A program made the translations under genes and the position numbers. 64,000 nucleotides of DNA from Magnolia sinica (taxonomy: Eukaryota; Streptophyta; Magnoliopsida; Magnoliales; Magnoliaceae), in NCBI RefSeq assembly GCF_029962835.1, contig NC_080574.1:24278001-24342000 (forward strand), read 5' to 3'. Under the pieces are notes generated by a model. It saw only the letters and a program-made list of their open reading frames with translations. It was not told where the DNA came from and did no database searches. Numbering within the stretch: position 1 is the first letter of the stretch; the number at the start of each line of letters is the position of its first letter. Positions 37,901 through 47,874 of this stretch are shown here, in pieces.

Positions 37901-40700
37901 CGGGCCCTATAAAAATCAAAGTTGGATTTCTCTCCCAACTGTTTCCACGGTGGTCAGAGCAGTTTCGGCATACACATCTTGCTAGGCAACCAAAATAAAT
38001 AAATAAAGGTTGCGTATCTCTGGCAACTGTTAAAAAATAGATATTTAAAGGCAATGATGGAAGGCCCATCCTTAGTTTTGACAAGGCCACTCTAACCACT
38101 AGCTGTGTAATCCAAAGTTAGGCCCAGGAAAAATATTCAGGCTAACATGTGGCTCAGGTGGGCCACACTAAAGAAAACTGTTATGAGAGAGATATCCACC
38201 CTTCATTTTTACTGGGCCCACCGTCATGGTCATATAAAATACACTCTAGCCATTAGATGCCACATCAAAATTTAGGACTAAGTCTCAAATATCATTTCCA
38301 TTCGTGATTCAGTGGGCCACACCAAGGAAAATAGTTTGAAACATGATGGTTGGCTTGTATGCCTTTTCCAATCTTGGGGTCAATTTCACATAAACATCAT
38401 TATCGGGCCCACCCAAGCAGCACCCAAATTTTCCTTAAAAAAGCCTGAGGGTAATTAATTAATATGGTAGCTTATTGAATTATTATTATTATTATTATTT
38501 GAAGTACCCGAATGAAGATCTATATTAGGCAGGTAGTTTTTATTTTTATTTTTGTAAAATTCCCTATTTTAAATGATCTGTCCACTATGGGCCGGATCGG
38601 CTGATGGTACATGGGTAACAAATGGCACCTGCACGATTCATCACCGTTTGTAGCAATCAAGCAAGTGACAAGTGGGCCCACCAAGTTGATCGAGACCATT
38701 AAGGAGGTGTGGTCCTCACAAATCATGATATGAGTGCCACGTGTCTCCTTATGTAATCGTATTTTAGTGTATCCCACTTGCGTTGCTTTCATCTTTGCAA
38801 TACGATATTACGTCCACTTCCTGAAAACAAAACAAACCAATCAAAAGAGGTGTACAAAACGCCATGCATGGCATTATTAGACAGCAACATTGAGGTTAGT
38901 GGGCTGTTTAATTTTTGTAGCATCTTCAATTATTCACACTAAAATTGACAATAGCAAGATCCAAGCCGTTCATCAGGTGGGCCCCACCATGTTCGTATGC
39001 TGGACCATGAATAAATCCAATATAATCTTCCAGCGGACCACACAAGCACCTTGAGTGCCACATGATGGTCAATTCACTGTAGCTGTACATATTTTCTACT
39101 TGCGCCTGCCAACATATGAATAAGCCACCCTGAATTTTGAGTGAGGTATCCATTCGTTTTGCCAAGGAATGGGCCTAAAAACAAGCTAGATCCAAAGCTA
39201 AAGTGGATCCCACAACAGGAAGCGGTGGGAATAATGATGCCCACAGTTGAAAACTACGTGGGCCCACCATGATATTTATTTGCCATCCAACATGTTCATA
39301 AGGTTACAAAGACCTCAATGAAAGGAAAACACAAATAACAATTCGATCCAAAACTTCTGTGGCCCCAAATTTTTTTCAACTGTAGACCATCAATCCATAC
39401 TATTTACTGTGGTGTGGTCCACTTGAGCTTTAGATCTGCCTCTTCTTCTTCTTCTTCTTCTTCTTTTTTAAAATTTTTTTTTTTTTTTTTTAAAATTTAT
39501 TTTAAAAGTTAGCTTGTTAGTACACACCCATGTCACTACACACACTCCATGTTAGCCACCCCCACTAGGGATCGATACCATAACCTCAAGTGTTGAAACG
39601 AGGTATCTCCACTCAGTCTGCGAGTTGAGCTATGGATCTGGGTGTAGCTTAAGATCTGCCTTATTTTTAGTATCATCCCTAAAATGAGCAAGAAAAATAG
39701 ATGCACGGCGTTGATAAAAATACAAACGTCTAAGGTGGGCTCCTCCCCAGCCAATCCGCGTCCTAAAAGACCACTGGTCCGCGTACTGAATGATTGTCCG
39801 CCAGTCGAGACATCTATATCAGTGAAAGTCCCACTTCAATAGGTAGGCCCCACCATCGATTGAGCTATGGGAGGTCATCTTTTCTGTAAGAAAGTGATCC
39901 AACTATTCCAATTATGTAATTATTAACCCTTTAATGAATTTATCTGTTCATAGATTGAACCTTTAGGATAGTAATCAGCAATCCGTACTTTCTCCATGGA
40001 AGATTAACAGCACAGATGCCTCCTACACATCTCAGATCACCATACACTCGAATTGACTTCGGTGGTCCGCAGACTACAGATTTCTAATTTAGTAAAGGGA
40101 GATTCGATTTGCATGAGAGTTAACCACCATCTAGAAATATGTGGCATTCACGTACTGCCATCCAGACGATCCAAATTCCAGGGTACATTGTGGATGGATC
40201 ATAGCCATTGAATAAATGATTAATGGTAAAATAAAAAATGAATGGTCCAAATTCAAATGGAAAAATCAGATGCTTTTCTATCAAATCACTCCTGCAAGTT
40301 TTGGATTATGCTTCATCCATGGTGGATTCAGAGCTTTAGGCGGTTTGGATGGCCGTAGAACTATAACAAGTGGACGTTTGAAGAGTCGGCACCATTTTGG
40401 AAATGGTGCAAAACTATCACAGTAATCTACGCCGAGTTAGATATTCTCCCCTCGCTTATTTATTTATACAATCGAAAAGAAAGATACCTTTATCCAGGTT
40501 CTGTGGAGGTCAGATTCGTCGAAGCTGTTCACCACCTCTTCCACAAAGTACTTGGTTGGGCTGAATTTGAAAAACGATTCTTCCTTGGAAACGCTGTTTC
40601 TTTCCTCGAATCCGTTGTTGTTGTTCTTCTTGTTGTCATTGCTTGCTCCGGCATCAAGAATCGCCTCCAAATACCCGTTAATCCACTCGTTTTTCGCCAT
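19952..40700 (-). CDS. SPS4: Sucrose-phosphate synthase, family C (SPS4-like), fourteen exons, 1035 aa
   Basis: Makes sucrose 6-phosphate from UDP-glucose and fructose 6-phosphate in the cytosol. Exons: 40700-40488, 36479-36390, 29418-29195, 27828-27765, 27510-27296, 27016-26536, 25512-25381, 24621-24490, 23463-23287, 22784-22731, 22452-22390, 21826-20969, 20761-20634, 20228-19952. All introns are GT-AG, phases agree, 3108 nt ending in TGA. The N-terminal leader (1-101) contains [16 protein letters not shown] and [11 protein letters not shown]. The GT-B glycosyltransferase part (about 170-675) holds [16 protein letters not shown] (182-197), GHYADAG (315-321), TGHSLGRNK (338-346) and the E-X7-E nucleotide-sugar motif E586/E594. 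A sucrose-phosphatase-like domain (about 758-1010) follows. Ser156 (PRINS) and Ser419 (RRGVS) lie where the light/dark and osmotic-stress phosphosites of spinach SPS align; the homology is inferred. The leader and linker resemble Arabidopsis SPS4 more than families A or B. Introns are large and full of transposons. Confidence 0.95.
20969..21826 (-). other. SPS exon 12: end of GT domain, linker and start of phosphatase-like domain (residues 616-901)
   Basis: The largest exon (858 nt), GC-richer than the introns. It encodes the end of the GT-B fold ([28 protein letters not shown]), a variable linker (about 690-750), and the start of the HAD phosphatase-like domain at [10 protein letters not shown]. 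Active sucrose-phosphatases have DXDX(T/V) at this point. Here the residues are V765-D766-C767-Y768-D769, so the canonical nucleophile pattern is altered. That is usual in plant SPS, where this domain is thought to be catalytically inactive and to serve in binding or regulation. Confidence 0.9.
25960..26250 (+). mobile_element. Possible retrotransposon LTR/primer-site remnant (SPS intron 6)
   Basis: Contains CAGTTCGAGCCTTTATAGTGAGTGGCTAATTTTCCTGCATTAAAGTAGTATCAGACC. The last 13 bases resemble the methionine-tRNA primer site (TGGTATCAGAGC) that follows a 5' LTR. No second LTR or coding remnant was found nearby. Confidence 0.3.
26536..27016 (-). other. SPS exon 6: central glycosyltransferase core (residues 269-429)
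   Basis: A 481-nt exon, the second largest of the SPS gene. It encodes the acceptor-side Rossmann core, including [34 protein letters not shown] and the basic loop [16 protein letters not shown]. Ser419 in that loop aligns with the osmotic-stress site of spinach SPS (from known family alignments; phosphorylation here is inferred). The acceptor is TAACAG before GTATATCC and the donor is GATGGTG followed by GTATGTG. Long plus-strand open frames over this exon are antisense shadows. Confidence 0.93.
28208..28643. mobile_element. Fold-back element of the GGGTGCAC type (SPS intron 3)
   Basis: Ends GGGTGCGCATGG and GCGTGCACCC with an interior rich in GAACCGG/CCGGTTC words (AACCGGACTAG, GGAACCGG, CCGGTTAAGGG). 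It resembles the hAT-like element at 53018-53517. No clear target duplication. Confidence 0.5.
29524..30129 (+). repeat. Copia 5' LTR
   Basis: 606 bp containing repeated CTCGACNGGTCGAGG-like words and a TATA box (ACTATAAATAGGG near 29817). The TATA box is followed by repeated CTTTCTAAAAG/TTTCC words. Partner of 32731-33339. Confidence 0.85.
30253..30718 (+). pseudogene. Copia gag remnant (UBN2-like), frameshifted
   Basis: Two adjacent frames (30253-30483 and 30506-30712) together give the usual copia gag order: [26 protein letters not shown], then [17 protein letters not shown] and [17 protein letters not shown] frameshift and stop separate them near 30480 and a stop follows at 30710-30712, so no complete gag can be made. 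Confidence 0.75.
30722..31438 (+). pseudogene. Copia zinc-knuckle and protease remnant
   Basis: A 238-residue frame. The lysine-rich linker is followed by a broken CCHC knuckle, [16 protein letters not shown], in which the His and last Cys are replaced by Tyr. The protease segment reads [18 protein letters not shown]; the expected catalytic D(T/S)G is NTG, so it should be inactive. [15 protein letters not shown] follows, typical of Tork/Tnt1-like copia elements. A GAG-pre-integrase trace (GHMSGQG) continues past 31440 in another frame. Confidence 0.75.
31647..32640 (+). pseudogene. Copia reverse transcriptase / RNase H remnant
   Basis: The open part (31647-31847) holds [41 protein letters not shown], the conserved start of copia RT. 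Downstream, interrupted frames keep [18 protein letters not shown], a YADD-like catalytic stretch near 32078-32090, and PYSNVI before RNase H words. Many stops; integrase core is absent between 31500 and 31640. Confidence 0.75.
32731..33339 (+). repeat. Copia 3' LTR
   Basis: 609 bp, matching the 5' LTR throughout with scattered substitutions; TATA-like ACTATAAATAAGGG near 33026. Ends CCCCAACA. Confidence 0.85.
34780..35065. mobile_element. Fold-back MITE fragment in SPS intron 2
   Basis: Contains ATACATCCGTTCCGTCCCTCCGTTTTG and the inverse AATGGATGAACAGTGCGGATAAGTGACACGTATCACGATGGGACC, with the family interior (CACTCAAGTGGCCCACAC; GGTAAGTGTTCGATTCTC). Outer ends are eroded, and TAATTATTACC-type words outside may be an older host element like 56845-57556. 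Confidence 0.5.
35610..35745 (-). mobile_element. Possible tRNA-derived SINE of a second family
   Basis: The minus strand reads TTGCTCGGGTGGTAGAC (box A-like), then about 35 nt later AGTTCGAGTACC (box B-like), followed by an AT-rich tail at 35560-35610. Spacing is tRNA-like but the sequence cannot form a full cloverleaf, so it is unlikely to be a working tRNA gene. Confidence 0.35.
36755..37405. mobile_element. One or two abutting fold-back elements, GGTGGCAA-ended (SPS intron 1)
   Basis: Outer ends AACGGTGGCAAATTGCC and CCATTGCCACCGTT are inverted. An internal junction AGCCACCCCTAATAAGTAAGGGTGACAATGGGC at 37008-37040 suggests two elements side by side. The GC-rich interior has repeated GGCCCAGG/GGCTTGGCC words. 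Confidence 0.5.
37600..39420. mobile_element. Cluster of degenerate fold-back MITE fragments (SPS intron 1)
   Basis: Family words on both strands: GTGGGCCCCACTGTGATG (37658), GTGGGCCACACTAAAG (38158), GGGCCCACCGTCATGGTC (38214), GGTGGGCCCCACCATGTTCG (38976), GGGCCCACCATGATATTTATTTGCCATCCAAC (39261). Copies are truncated, so individual boundaries could not be drawn. Confidence 0.45.
39442..39646 (-). mobile_element. Full-length tRNA-derived SINE with 15-bp target duplication
   Basis: Minus strand: TAGCTCAACTCGCAGAC (box A), GGTATCGATCCCTAG (box B, about 55 nt later), GGGGGTGGCTAACATGGAG, TGTGTACTAACAAGCTAAC and an A-rich tail with GAA repeats. It is flanked by GCTTTAGATCTGCCT (39427-39441) and GCTTAAGATCTGCCT (39647-39661), one mismatch in 15, the signature of LINE-assisted insertion. 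The host sequence is the arm of a fold-back MITE. Confidence 0.85.
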
Positions 40701-41230
40701 AGTTTCCCCCTTCCGCTGGTTGTTTCTTAATAAAACCGAGTTTCGATTTCCAGATCTAACGAAACGGAATTAGGAAAAGAACCAAAAGGAAACGGAATCA
40801 GAAAAGGAAAGAAAAAGGAAATAAAGAAACGCACGAGAAAACAACCGTTCTCAATGAAATAAAGCGGGAAACTTAAAGAAAAGAGAAGGAAAGGGACGTG
40901 ATTTTTCAATATTACGATTTTCTATGAGATAAATGTTCCAAAAGCTTCGAGAAATTCCGATCTAAGGTTTCAAGAAGAGTTCTTGAATTCCTACAAATCG
41001 AGATTTTGAAAAATCGAAACTGAAGAATTCGGTGGAATCGGAAAGCGTCTTGAAACGATGAAACGAAACTTCAATCGAATCTTTGGAATTTCTCTAGTGA
41101 ACGAGAGAAAAATCGACTTGAATTTCTATACTGATGGGAAAATAGAGGCCAGCTGGAGTTGTGGAGTGGGAAAATGTGTTGAGAGAGAGATTTTCGTACG
41201 TTTAGACTCTGTACTTGTAAACCGAGTTTC
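40701..41230 (-). other. Probable SPS 5' untranslated/proximal promoter region
   Basis: Single-copy-looking DNA between the SPS start codon and the first fold-back MITE at about 41.34 kb. It has GAAA/GGAAA-rich runs (40760-40900) and a short GAGAGAGA run near 41182. No long open frame here has recognisable protein content; short frames on both strands are composition artefacts. Confidence 0.4.
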
Positions 41231-41250
41231 ACAGGCAAGATGGCTCGCCT

Positions 41251-41258
41251 CTTATAAG
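41251..41258 (-). promoter_or_regulatory. Possible SPS TATA box
   Basis: The minus strand reads ACCTTATAAGAGG about 550 bp upstream of the SPS start codon, the only clear TATA-like motif in the non-repetitive upstream DNA. If used, the 5' UTR would be about 500 nt, purine-rich and A-rich in its downstream half (40740-40900). A closer non-TATA start is equally possible; a 5'-end transcript map would decide. Confidence 0.3.
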
Positions 41259-41344
41259 GTGTGCGAGGAATTTGGAACCGGATTCGGTTAGGCCATGACG
41301 TGGCGAGCCCTGATTGCACTTCAGTGAGGCCCGGGAAACACTAC

Positions 41345-41725
41345 TTCGGTTAGGCCGTGATCATGGCCCCCTTGATGTTTGTGTTTTATATCCACTTCGT
41401 CCCTCCGTTTTCCAATCTCATTTTGGTCATGGGCCGATGATGAGTCAGATTCAAATCCCAGATGGACCACACCTCACAAAATAGTGATGAATGAACTCCC
41501 ACCGTTAATAACTTCATGAGGCTTACGGTAAATACTTATTTGCCATTCAACCAGACTTCATAAAACTTTTGTGTTGAGCAACCATTCAATCATTTCCTAT
41601 GTTGTATTCCACAAAATATTTAGATCTACTTTAATTTTGGGCCATGCCCTAAAGTAAGCTGGCAAAAATAATGGACGGCATGGATATTCAATGCATACAT
41701 CAACGTTCGGCATCACCGATATTGA
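41345..41725. mobile_element. Fold-back MITE, diverged
   Basis: The left arm has CATGGCCCCCTTGATGTTTGTGTTTTATATCC and the right arm the inverse GGACGGCATGGATATTCAATGCATACATCAACG. The interior has the standard word order (GGACCACACC...CCACCGTTAATAACTTC...TTTGCCATTCAACC). This is the first repeat upstream of SPS. Confidence 0.55.
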
Positions 41726-41889
41726 TGTTTTCTGGCTTTACCAAATGTGCGTTCCTACTAGAGATGGGGATGAGGCCATGCAAAGCATGGAAATTGAATT
41801 CGTGAGGCCACGGAAAAACCAATTTTGGTGGGGGCTAACATGGCAAGAGTTGATTAGTCCACTCAGATTGAACGGTGCCACTTTCAAAC

Positions 41890-42398
41890 GGGAGTAGATT
41901 AGGTGAGACCCTGATCCACCGAGGTGGCTGGGACCCCTGCCTGTGGGGCCCACTGTGATGTATGGTCCACATATTGAAAGCTTATTTTAGGGCATGATTT
42001 AAAAAAAAAAACTGATCCAAATCTAAGGTGGACCATAATACAGGAAATAGTCCTAATCAGCTATTAAAAACCTCTTGTAGGCTACAAAAGTTTTAGATCA
42101 AGCTAATATTTGTGTGGTCTGTTCCCCATATCTATGTGACCTTATCAATAGGTTAGATGACAAATAAACATTCCGTTGGCTCCCATGAAGTATTTAATGG
42201 TGGGGATTCAATCGCTACTATTATGTGGTATGGTCCACGTAAGATTTAGATCTGCTTCATTTTTCGGATCATGCTTAAAATGGGCTTCTAATATGGATGG
42301 ATGGCGTTGATCGATGTAGTCACATACATCACAGTGGGCCCCACAATTAGGGGTCCCACCCACCTTGGTGGATCCAGGGTCTCGCCTAATGCCCTCCC
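41890..42398. mobile_element. Fold-back MITE, GATCCACCGAGGTGG-ended type
   Basis: Left TIR GGGAGTAGATTAGGTGAGACC and right TIR, inverted, GGGAGGGCATTAGGCGAGACC; both continue into CCTGGATCCACC(G/A)AGGTGG and the GGCCCAC(T/A)GTGATGTATG core. About 509 bp, no coding capacity. Flanks share only ACTTT, so the target duplication is uncertain. Confidence 0.75.
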
Positions 42399-43890
42399 AC
42401 TTTACATGCTTTGCATTCCCCTTTCTTTCTGTAGCAGTACATGCCTCGGTCAAATCTTTCCATCTTGCCATATCAAGGCTCTTCGAACTCCATGTTTCTC
42501 AACCCTAACTTACAGAGCAGGTTTAAAAGTGGTTTGGTATTATATGTGTGAGCATGAGCCAATCAATTCTCTCCACGAGTGCCTTGCGGTGTTTTCCCGC
42601 CCTAGCCGATTCCCATTCTCAGCCATCATCGTATGTACAACCATTCTCATCCACGTGCACGCACATATGCTCACCTGTGAGAGATCTGAGCTTTCCATGC
42701 CGTGCGACATAGTCGTTGGATAATCTGAAATAAGGAAATGACATTTCATTAGTTAACCATTATAGGCTACAACGGATAAAACAAACCAATGGCTGAGCAA
42801 ATTCTTGGTAACCATACATTTGTTATGCAAACTATAGCCCATATGTGGTTTGAAACGATTTTTTTACTTTTTAATTTATTTTTTTTATTTTTTATTTTTT
42901 ATTTAAAACTTTTGCAGGCAAAATAAAGTGTGGCACGTGTGATGAAAAGCTTGAATCTATCGCACGCTGTCCATATCTGCTTGCATGCTTGCTTGTGGAT
43001 GCTCAAGGCTTTACACGCGTGTCGGACTGCCAATAGGACAAAAGGAAACAATAATATAAAAAGATAAAACTTTAATACTCTAGCATAGTGTGATGGATCA
43101 TACGCAGACACTTAGAAATTGCTTAAGTAGCATAAAAGAAATTCAAACCAAACTTTGGAAATTATGGGCCCAGTTTAGATATATCATGAACCAAAAAATT
43201 AAGCTCATTTGAATTTTCAATTATCAGATTGGTGAACATTTATTGGACGGCTAAAGTGAAAAAAAATAAAATTCCAATGGTCGTATTGCCACAAATAAGC
43301 GTCCACGAAACAGAAGGTAGGAATTTTGGATTTTTAAACCAATCTGGTTTTAGGATTGCGACGTGTGGGCTCCACATTCTTGTCTTTTTAGAGTTAATCT
43401 ACCTGACCTATTTTATTTCGAGTGCCTGAGTATCAAATGTCATTCTCTGCCAGAGTATACGGATAAGCAGACATGAACATGAGGCTCTCTTACGTACACG
43501 TGTCATGCATCTCAAATCCATACCGCCCAGATAGTTGGGCCCACTATACATTGATCATGCACTCAAAATTAGAGTCGTGAGTAATTTCGAATCTGATTAT
43601 TTTTGTCTTGTCTTGTTTGCACTGCAGCGTCCAGTGCTTGGTTAATGGGACCTACATGGCTGTGGAAAAAATAATGTGGATTGTCCAGCGGTAGTTAATG
43701 GCTAGGATACATACGACTACGAGAATCTTTCGTGCACGTGTCATGTACTTCAAATTCAAACCGCCCAAATAGTGGACCCACTATGGATTGATAATGCGCT
43801 CAACGTCAGATTGATTGGACACTTCTCTTCAACGTCCATTGCTTGGTCCCAACTGTGGTGGGACCCACATCGCTGCGAGTGAGATAATAC
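42399..43890. other. Intergenic DNA without a recognised gene
   Basis: Contains diverged promoter-like and repeat words (two similar stretches, CGTGTCATGCATCTCAAATCCATACCGCCC near 43498 and CGTGTCATGTACTTCAAATTCAAACCGCCC near 43738, about 240 bp apart). Open frames lack recognisable motifs. Confidence 0.4.
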
Positions 43891-44411
43891 GGGGAAACGG
43901 ATGGGCTACTCACCCTGCCACTAGCCAATGGCTAGTGGTCGGTGCTATGTGGGCCCGTGTTTCATCCATGCCGTCCAACCATTCTTAAATATCATTTTAT
44001 TGTAGGAGCCCAAAAATGAGGTTGATCCAAATCTCAACTGGACCGCATAGTGTTGATTGAATTCTCACCATTGAAAATTTATTGGGGGCTATAAAAGTTT
44101 TGGATCAAGCTGATGTATATTTTTCCTTTCATCCAAGTCTGTATGACATAATCAACAGGTTGGATGTCAAATAACCGTTACAGTGGGCCCTAGGAGGTTT
44201 TTAATGGTGGACATTTAATCACTACTGTTTTCCCATGGTGTGGTCCACTTGAGATTTATATATATCTAATTTTTGAAAGAAAAAAAGACCTAAAATTATC
44301 TTTCAAAATGGATGGACGGCATGGATAAAACACATACATCGTGATGGGTCCACATAGCACCAACCACTAGCCACCTAGTTAGTGGCAGCGTCACTAGCCA
44401 AACCGCGTCCC
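43891..44411. mobile_element. Fold-back MITE copy 1 of an abutting trio
   Basis: Left GGAAACGGATGGGCTACTCACCCTGCCACTAGCC, right inverse AGTGGCAGCGTCACTAGCCAAACCGCGTCCC; inner arms TCGGTGCTATGTGGGCCC and GGGTCCACATAGCACC. The right end joins directly to the next copy. Confidence 0.75.
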
Positions 44412-44946
44412 TGGAAACGGACTGGCTACTCCCCCTGCCACCAGCTAATGGCTGATGGTCGGTGCTCTGTGGACCCCACCATGATGTACTTATTTTATCC
44501 ATGCCGTTCATCTATTTTTCCAGATAATTTTATGGTATAAGACAAAAAATGAGGTACATTCCAATCTCAAATGGACCACATTACAGGAAACAGTGTAGAA
44601 TGAGCGTGGACCATTAAAAAGATTTTGGGGGCCATAAAAGTTTTGGATCAAGCTGATCTTTGGTTTTTATCTTCATCTGATCCTGTATGACCTAATCAAC
44701 AGATTGGATATCAAATAAATAGTACAGTGGACCTTAGGAGGATTTTAATGGCGAATATCCCGTCACCATTTTTTTCCTGTGGTGTGGTCCACCTGAGATT
44801 ATATACCTCTCAATTTTGGTACAAACGCTAAAATAATCTGTAAGCATGGATGAACGGAATGGATGAAACACATACATCATAGTGGGGCCCACAGAGCACC
44901 GACTACCAGCCACGGGGCTGGTGGCAGGGGAGTAGTACGGAGGGAC
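44412..44946. mobile_element. Fold-back MITE copy 2 of the trio (CTCCCCCTGCCACCAGC type)
   Basis: Left GGAAACGGACTGGCTACTCCCCCTGCCACCAGC, right inverse GCTGGTGGCAGGGGAGTAGTACGGAGGGACG; inner arms GTGCTCTGTGGACCCCACCATGATGTA and TACATCATAGTGGGGCCCACAGAGCAC. Confidence 0.75.
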
Positions 44947-45450
44947 GCGGCTTCGGTGGATCCCCGGATACACCGAGGTCCGTGGACCCATGATGTAGGG
45001 CCCACCTTGATGTATGTCCCTTGCATCCACGTCGTCTGTCAGTTTTGAAAGCTCATTTTATGTCCTGATCACAAAAATGAAGCGGATCCAAATCTCATGT
45101 GGGCCACACTTGAGGAAATAATGATGATTGACCATTAAAAAATTGATGTGGGCCAAACATTTGTATGAAAAAGCTGATATTTGTGTGGTCCCTTCATCTA
45201 GTTCTTTGTAACCTTATCAACAGCTTCGATGGAAAATAAACATTCCAGTGACACCCAAGAAGTTTTTAATGTGGGTATTAATCACCAATGTTTCCTGTGG
45301 TGTGGTCCACCTGAGATTTGGATCTTCTTCATTTTTGGGAGCCTGCCCAAAAATGATATGTAAAAACGGATGGAGTGGATGTAATGAAAATACATCAAGG
45401 TGGGCCCACAGTCAGGTCGGTGGATCCGTGAATTCACCAAACCGCGTCCA
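44947..45450. mobile_element. Fold-back MITE copy 3 of the trio (GGATCCCCGG / GGTGGATCC type)
   Basis: Left CGGCTTCGGTGGATCCCCGG, right inverse GGTGGATCCGTGAATTCACCAAACCGCGTCC; inner arms GGGCCCACCTTGATGTATG and CATCAAGGTGGGCCCACAG. The outer end type differs from copy 2 although the inner arm is shared. Confidence 0.7.
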
Positions 45451-45496
45451 GATAATATGGATTGCTCATTGGGTGGATCTCACTGTTAAAATCACG

Positions 45497-45965
45497 GGAA
45501 TGGATTAGGTGCGGCCCTGGCTGTGGGGCCTACCTTGATGTATGTATTGTATATGCATTCCGTCCAACCGTTTTAAAAGATAATTTAAGATCAGCAGCCC
45601 ATAGATGAAATGGATCCAAATCCAAGGTGGACCATATCATAGGAAACCGTGGTGATTGAACGCTCACCTATGAAAACTTGCTCGGGCCCACCATCATTTT
45701 TATTTACCATTCAACCTGTTTTACAGGTTATACAGACCTGGATGGAAGGTAAAAAAACAAATATTAGCTTGATCCAAAACTTTTGTGGCCTACAAGTTTT
45801 TAATAATCAGTTACACTTTTTCACCTGGTGTAGTACAATGGAGATTTGGATCTGCTCTATTTTTCTTACAGTATAGTAAAATGAGATGATAAAACGGATA
45901 GACGGTGTGGATTTTCAATATATGCATCAAAGTGGCCCCACGTTCAGGGCCGCACCGTGCTGGGT
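45497..45965. mobile_element. Fold-back MITE, GGATTAGGTGCGGCCC-ended type
   Basis: Left GGATTAGGTGCGGCCCTGGCTGTGGGGCC, right inverse GGGCCGCACCGTGCTGGG. Inner arms TACCTTGATGTATGTATTG and ATATGCATCAAAGTGGCCCC. About 470 bp. Confidence 0.7.
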
Positions 45966-46127
45966 GAGGCCGGGGTCGAACTTAGTCTGCTCCATACAAT
46001 CTCAGAGAGAGCGTGCCTTCCTAGCCGCCGGATTTTTCCTTTCAAAGGTCGGTCCAGGTCTTTTTTGTTTGTTTCTGTGAGTGAATCCTGTCAATCAAGT
46101 GTACGGCCCCACATGATTTATACAGCT

Positions 46128-46632
46128 GGACGCGATTTGGCTAGTGACACTGCCAGTAGCCAGGTGGTTACTGGTCGGTGATCTGCGGGCCCCACCATGA
46201 TGTATTTGTTTTATGCACGCCGTCCATACATTTTTCCGGATCATTTTAATGCTTGATCCAAAAAAAGAGGCAGATCTAAATCTCAAGTGGACCACACCAT
46301 AGGAAAACAGTAGTGATTGAATTTCCACCACTAAAAACCTCCTACGCCCACTGCAATGTTTATTTGACATCCAACCGCCTATTAATTTAGGTAATACATA
46401 CCTGAATGAAGGGATAAGAAGCCAATATCAGCTTGATCCAAAACTCCTGTGCCCCCAAGAAGTTTTTAATGGTGGGCGTTCAATCAAAACTCTTTCCTAT
46501 GATGTGGTCCACTTGAGATTTGGATCAATCTAATTTTTTGGGTCATGGCATAAAATGATCTGAAAAATAGATGGACGGAGTGGATGAAACACATACCTCA
46601 TGGTCTGCCACACAGAACACCAACCGCGTTGG
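46128..46632. mobile_element. Fold-back MITE, right end eroded
   Basis: Left GGACGCGATTTGGCTAGTGACACTGCCAGTAGCC, inner arm TCGGTGATCTGCGGGCCCCACCATGATGTATTTG. The right arm CATACCTCATGGTCTGCCACACAGAACACCAACCGCG stops short of the matching TIR. Confidence 0.65.
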
Positions 46633-46639
46633 ACCCATC

Positions 46640-47247
46640 AGATGGGCGGTCCAGATTATTCGTTGATAAAGTATCGTGTGTAGCTTAAAGCATGAATTAG
46701 CCAAAAGACCTTACTACAGGTCACAAATCAAAGATGCCTCTTTTCTCTCTTCTCTTTTTAAAAGAGTGGTTTTGTCATTTGATACTGCGGAAGAGTGTGG
46801 TAAACCGTACACATGGTCTGGCTTGGGCTTTAAATATAACAGTGGTGTCACAGCTAGGGCTGATATCAATGGCCCAGCCTGGTCCAATATCAAGTGGCTA
46901 ACTGTTATAAGAAAGAATGTTTGATTTAAAGACATTCGTTGGTCGTTTCATTCAACATGTTTGTGTAGTTTAAAAGGATTTTTGAATTCATGGCCATATT
47001 TCATAAGGCTGTTAGTTGCGTTTGGGTCGACCAAACTTAAATGATCCAAGTTAAGTTTGGGTTGGATTGCGTTGGGTCAAGTTGTTAAGGTCCCTGGTTG
47101 ATTTATAGTTGGAAAACTCTTGATTCATTTGAAATTAGGTTTGGCTTAGGTTTATTAGGTTATGTCAAGCTTGATCATTAGATATGTATTTTATATCCAA
47201 CTAACAGGGGGTTTATGTAAATCTTAATTTATTTGGGGTTGTATATA

Positions 47248-47286
<39 letters not shown>

Positions 47287-47870
47287 ATATAGTATTGAGG
47301 GGGTGCCTTCTTGTGTTTTTTTTTTTTCCTTCGAGAATAGTAGATTTGTAATGTCCTAAAATTTGGCATCCAGGTATGAAAACTCAAATCCAATGTCTTG
47401 AAGTATTAACACTAAGATGATCGAGTACATTGGCACTAATGCAAATACGCTCTAATTTTCACCGCTTACTCTAGTTGCACAAACCCAAATGTTGCCTATG
47501 AATACTGCACGTGGGAAACATATCTCATGTGTGTACTTAATTAAATAAACATTCATCTCATATACAACTTAAATTAAAGCAGTGTGTCGAAATCAGTGGA
47601 TATAAAAAGAGAACATAACAAATAAAACGTAAAGTGCATGGGTAGCCATCCAAATAATGTGTGTAAATTCAAAGGTGCCTATTGTGACACTCACAAACCA
47701 AAAATAAACCAATGAATGAGATATGTCAATATTAAGGGAAAGCCACAAAACAAAGCTAGCGGCTCGGGTTCACAAAGCTCATTCAGTTAAGGTTGCTCCA
47801 CATCAATCATCTAGCTCTCTATCGAGCTCTACCCCAACGATCCTAAGCTCCATGACTTCATCTACCTGCA
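46640..47870. other. Intergenic DNA; includes a (GA)n microsatellite
   Basis: No gene recognised. A GA dinucleotide run lies at about 47252-47281. AT-rich non-repetitive DNA follows to the hAT-like element at 47875. Confidence 0.45.
47252..47281. repeat. (GA)n microsatellite
   Basis: About 14 GA units, flanked on both sides by GTATATATAGTA(T/G), which is itself a short direct duplication. Confidence 0.9.
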
Positions 47871-47874
47871 TCTA

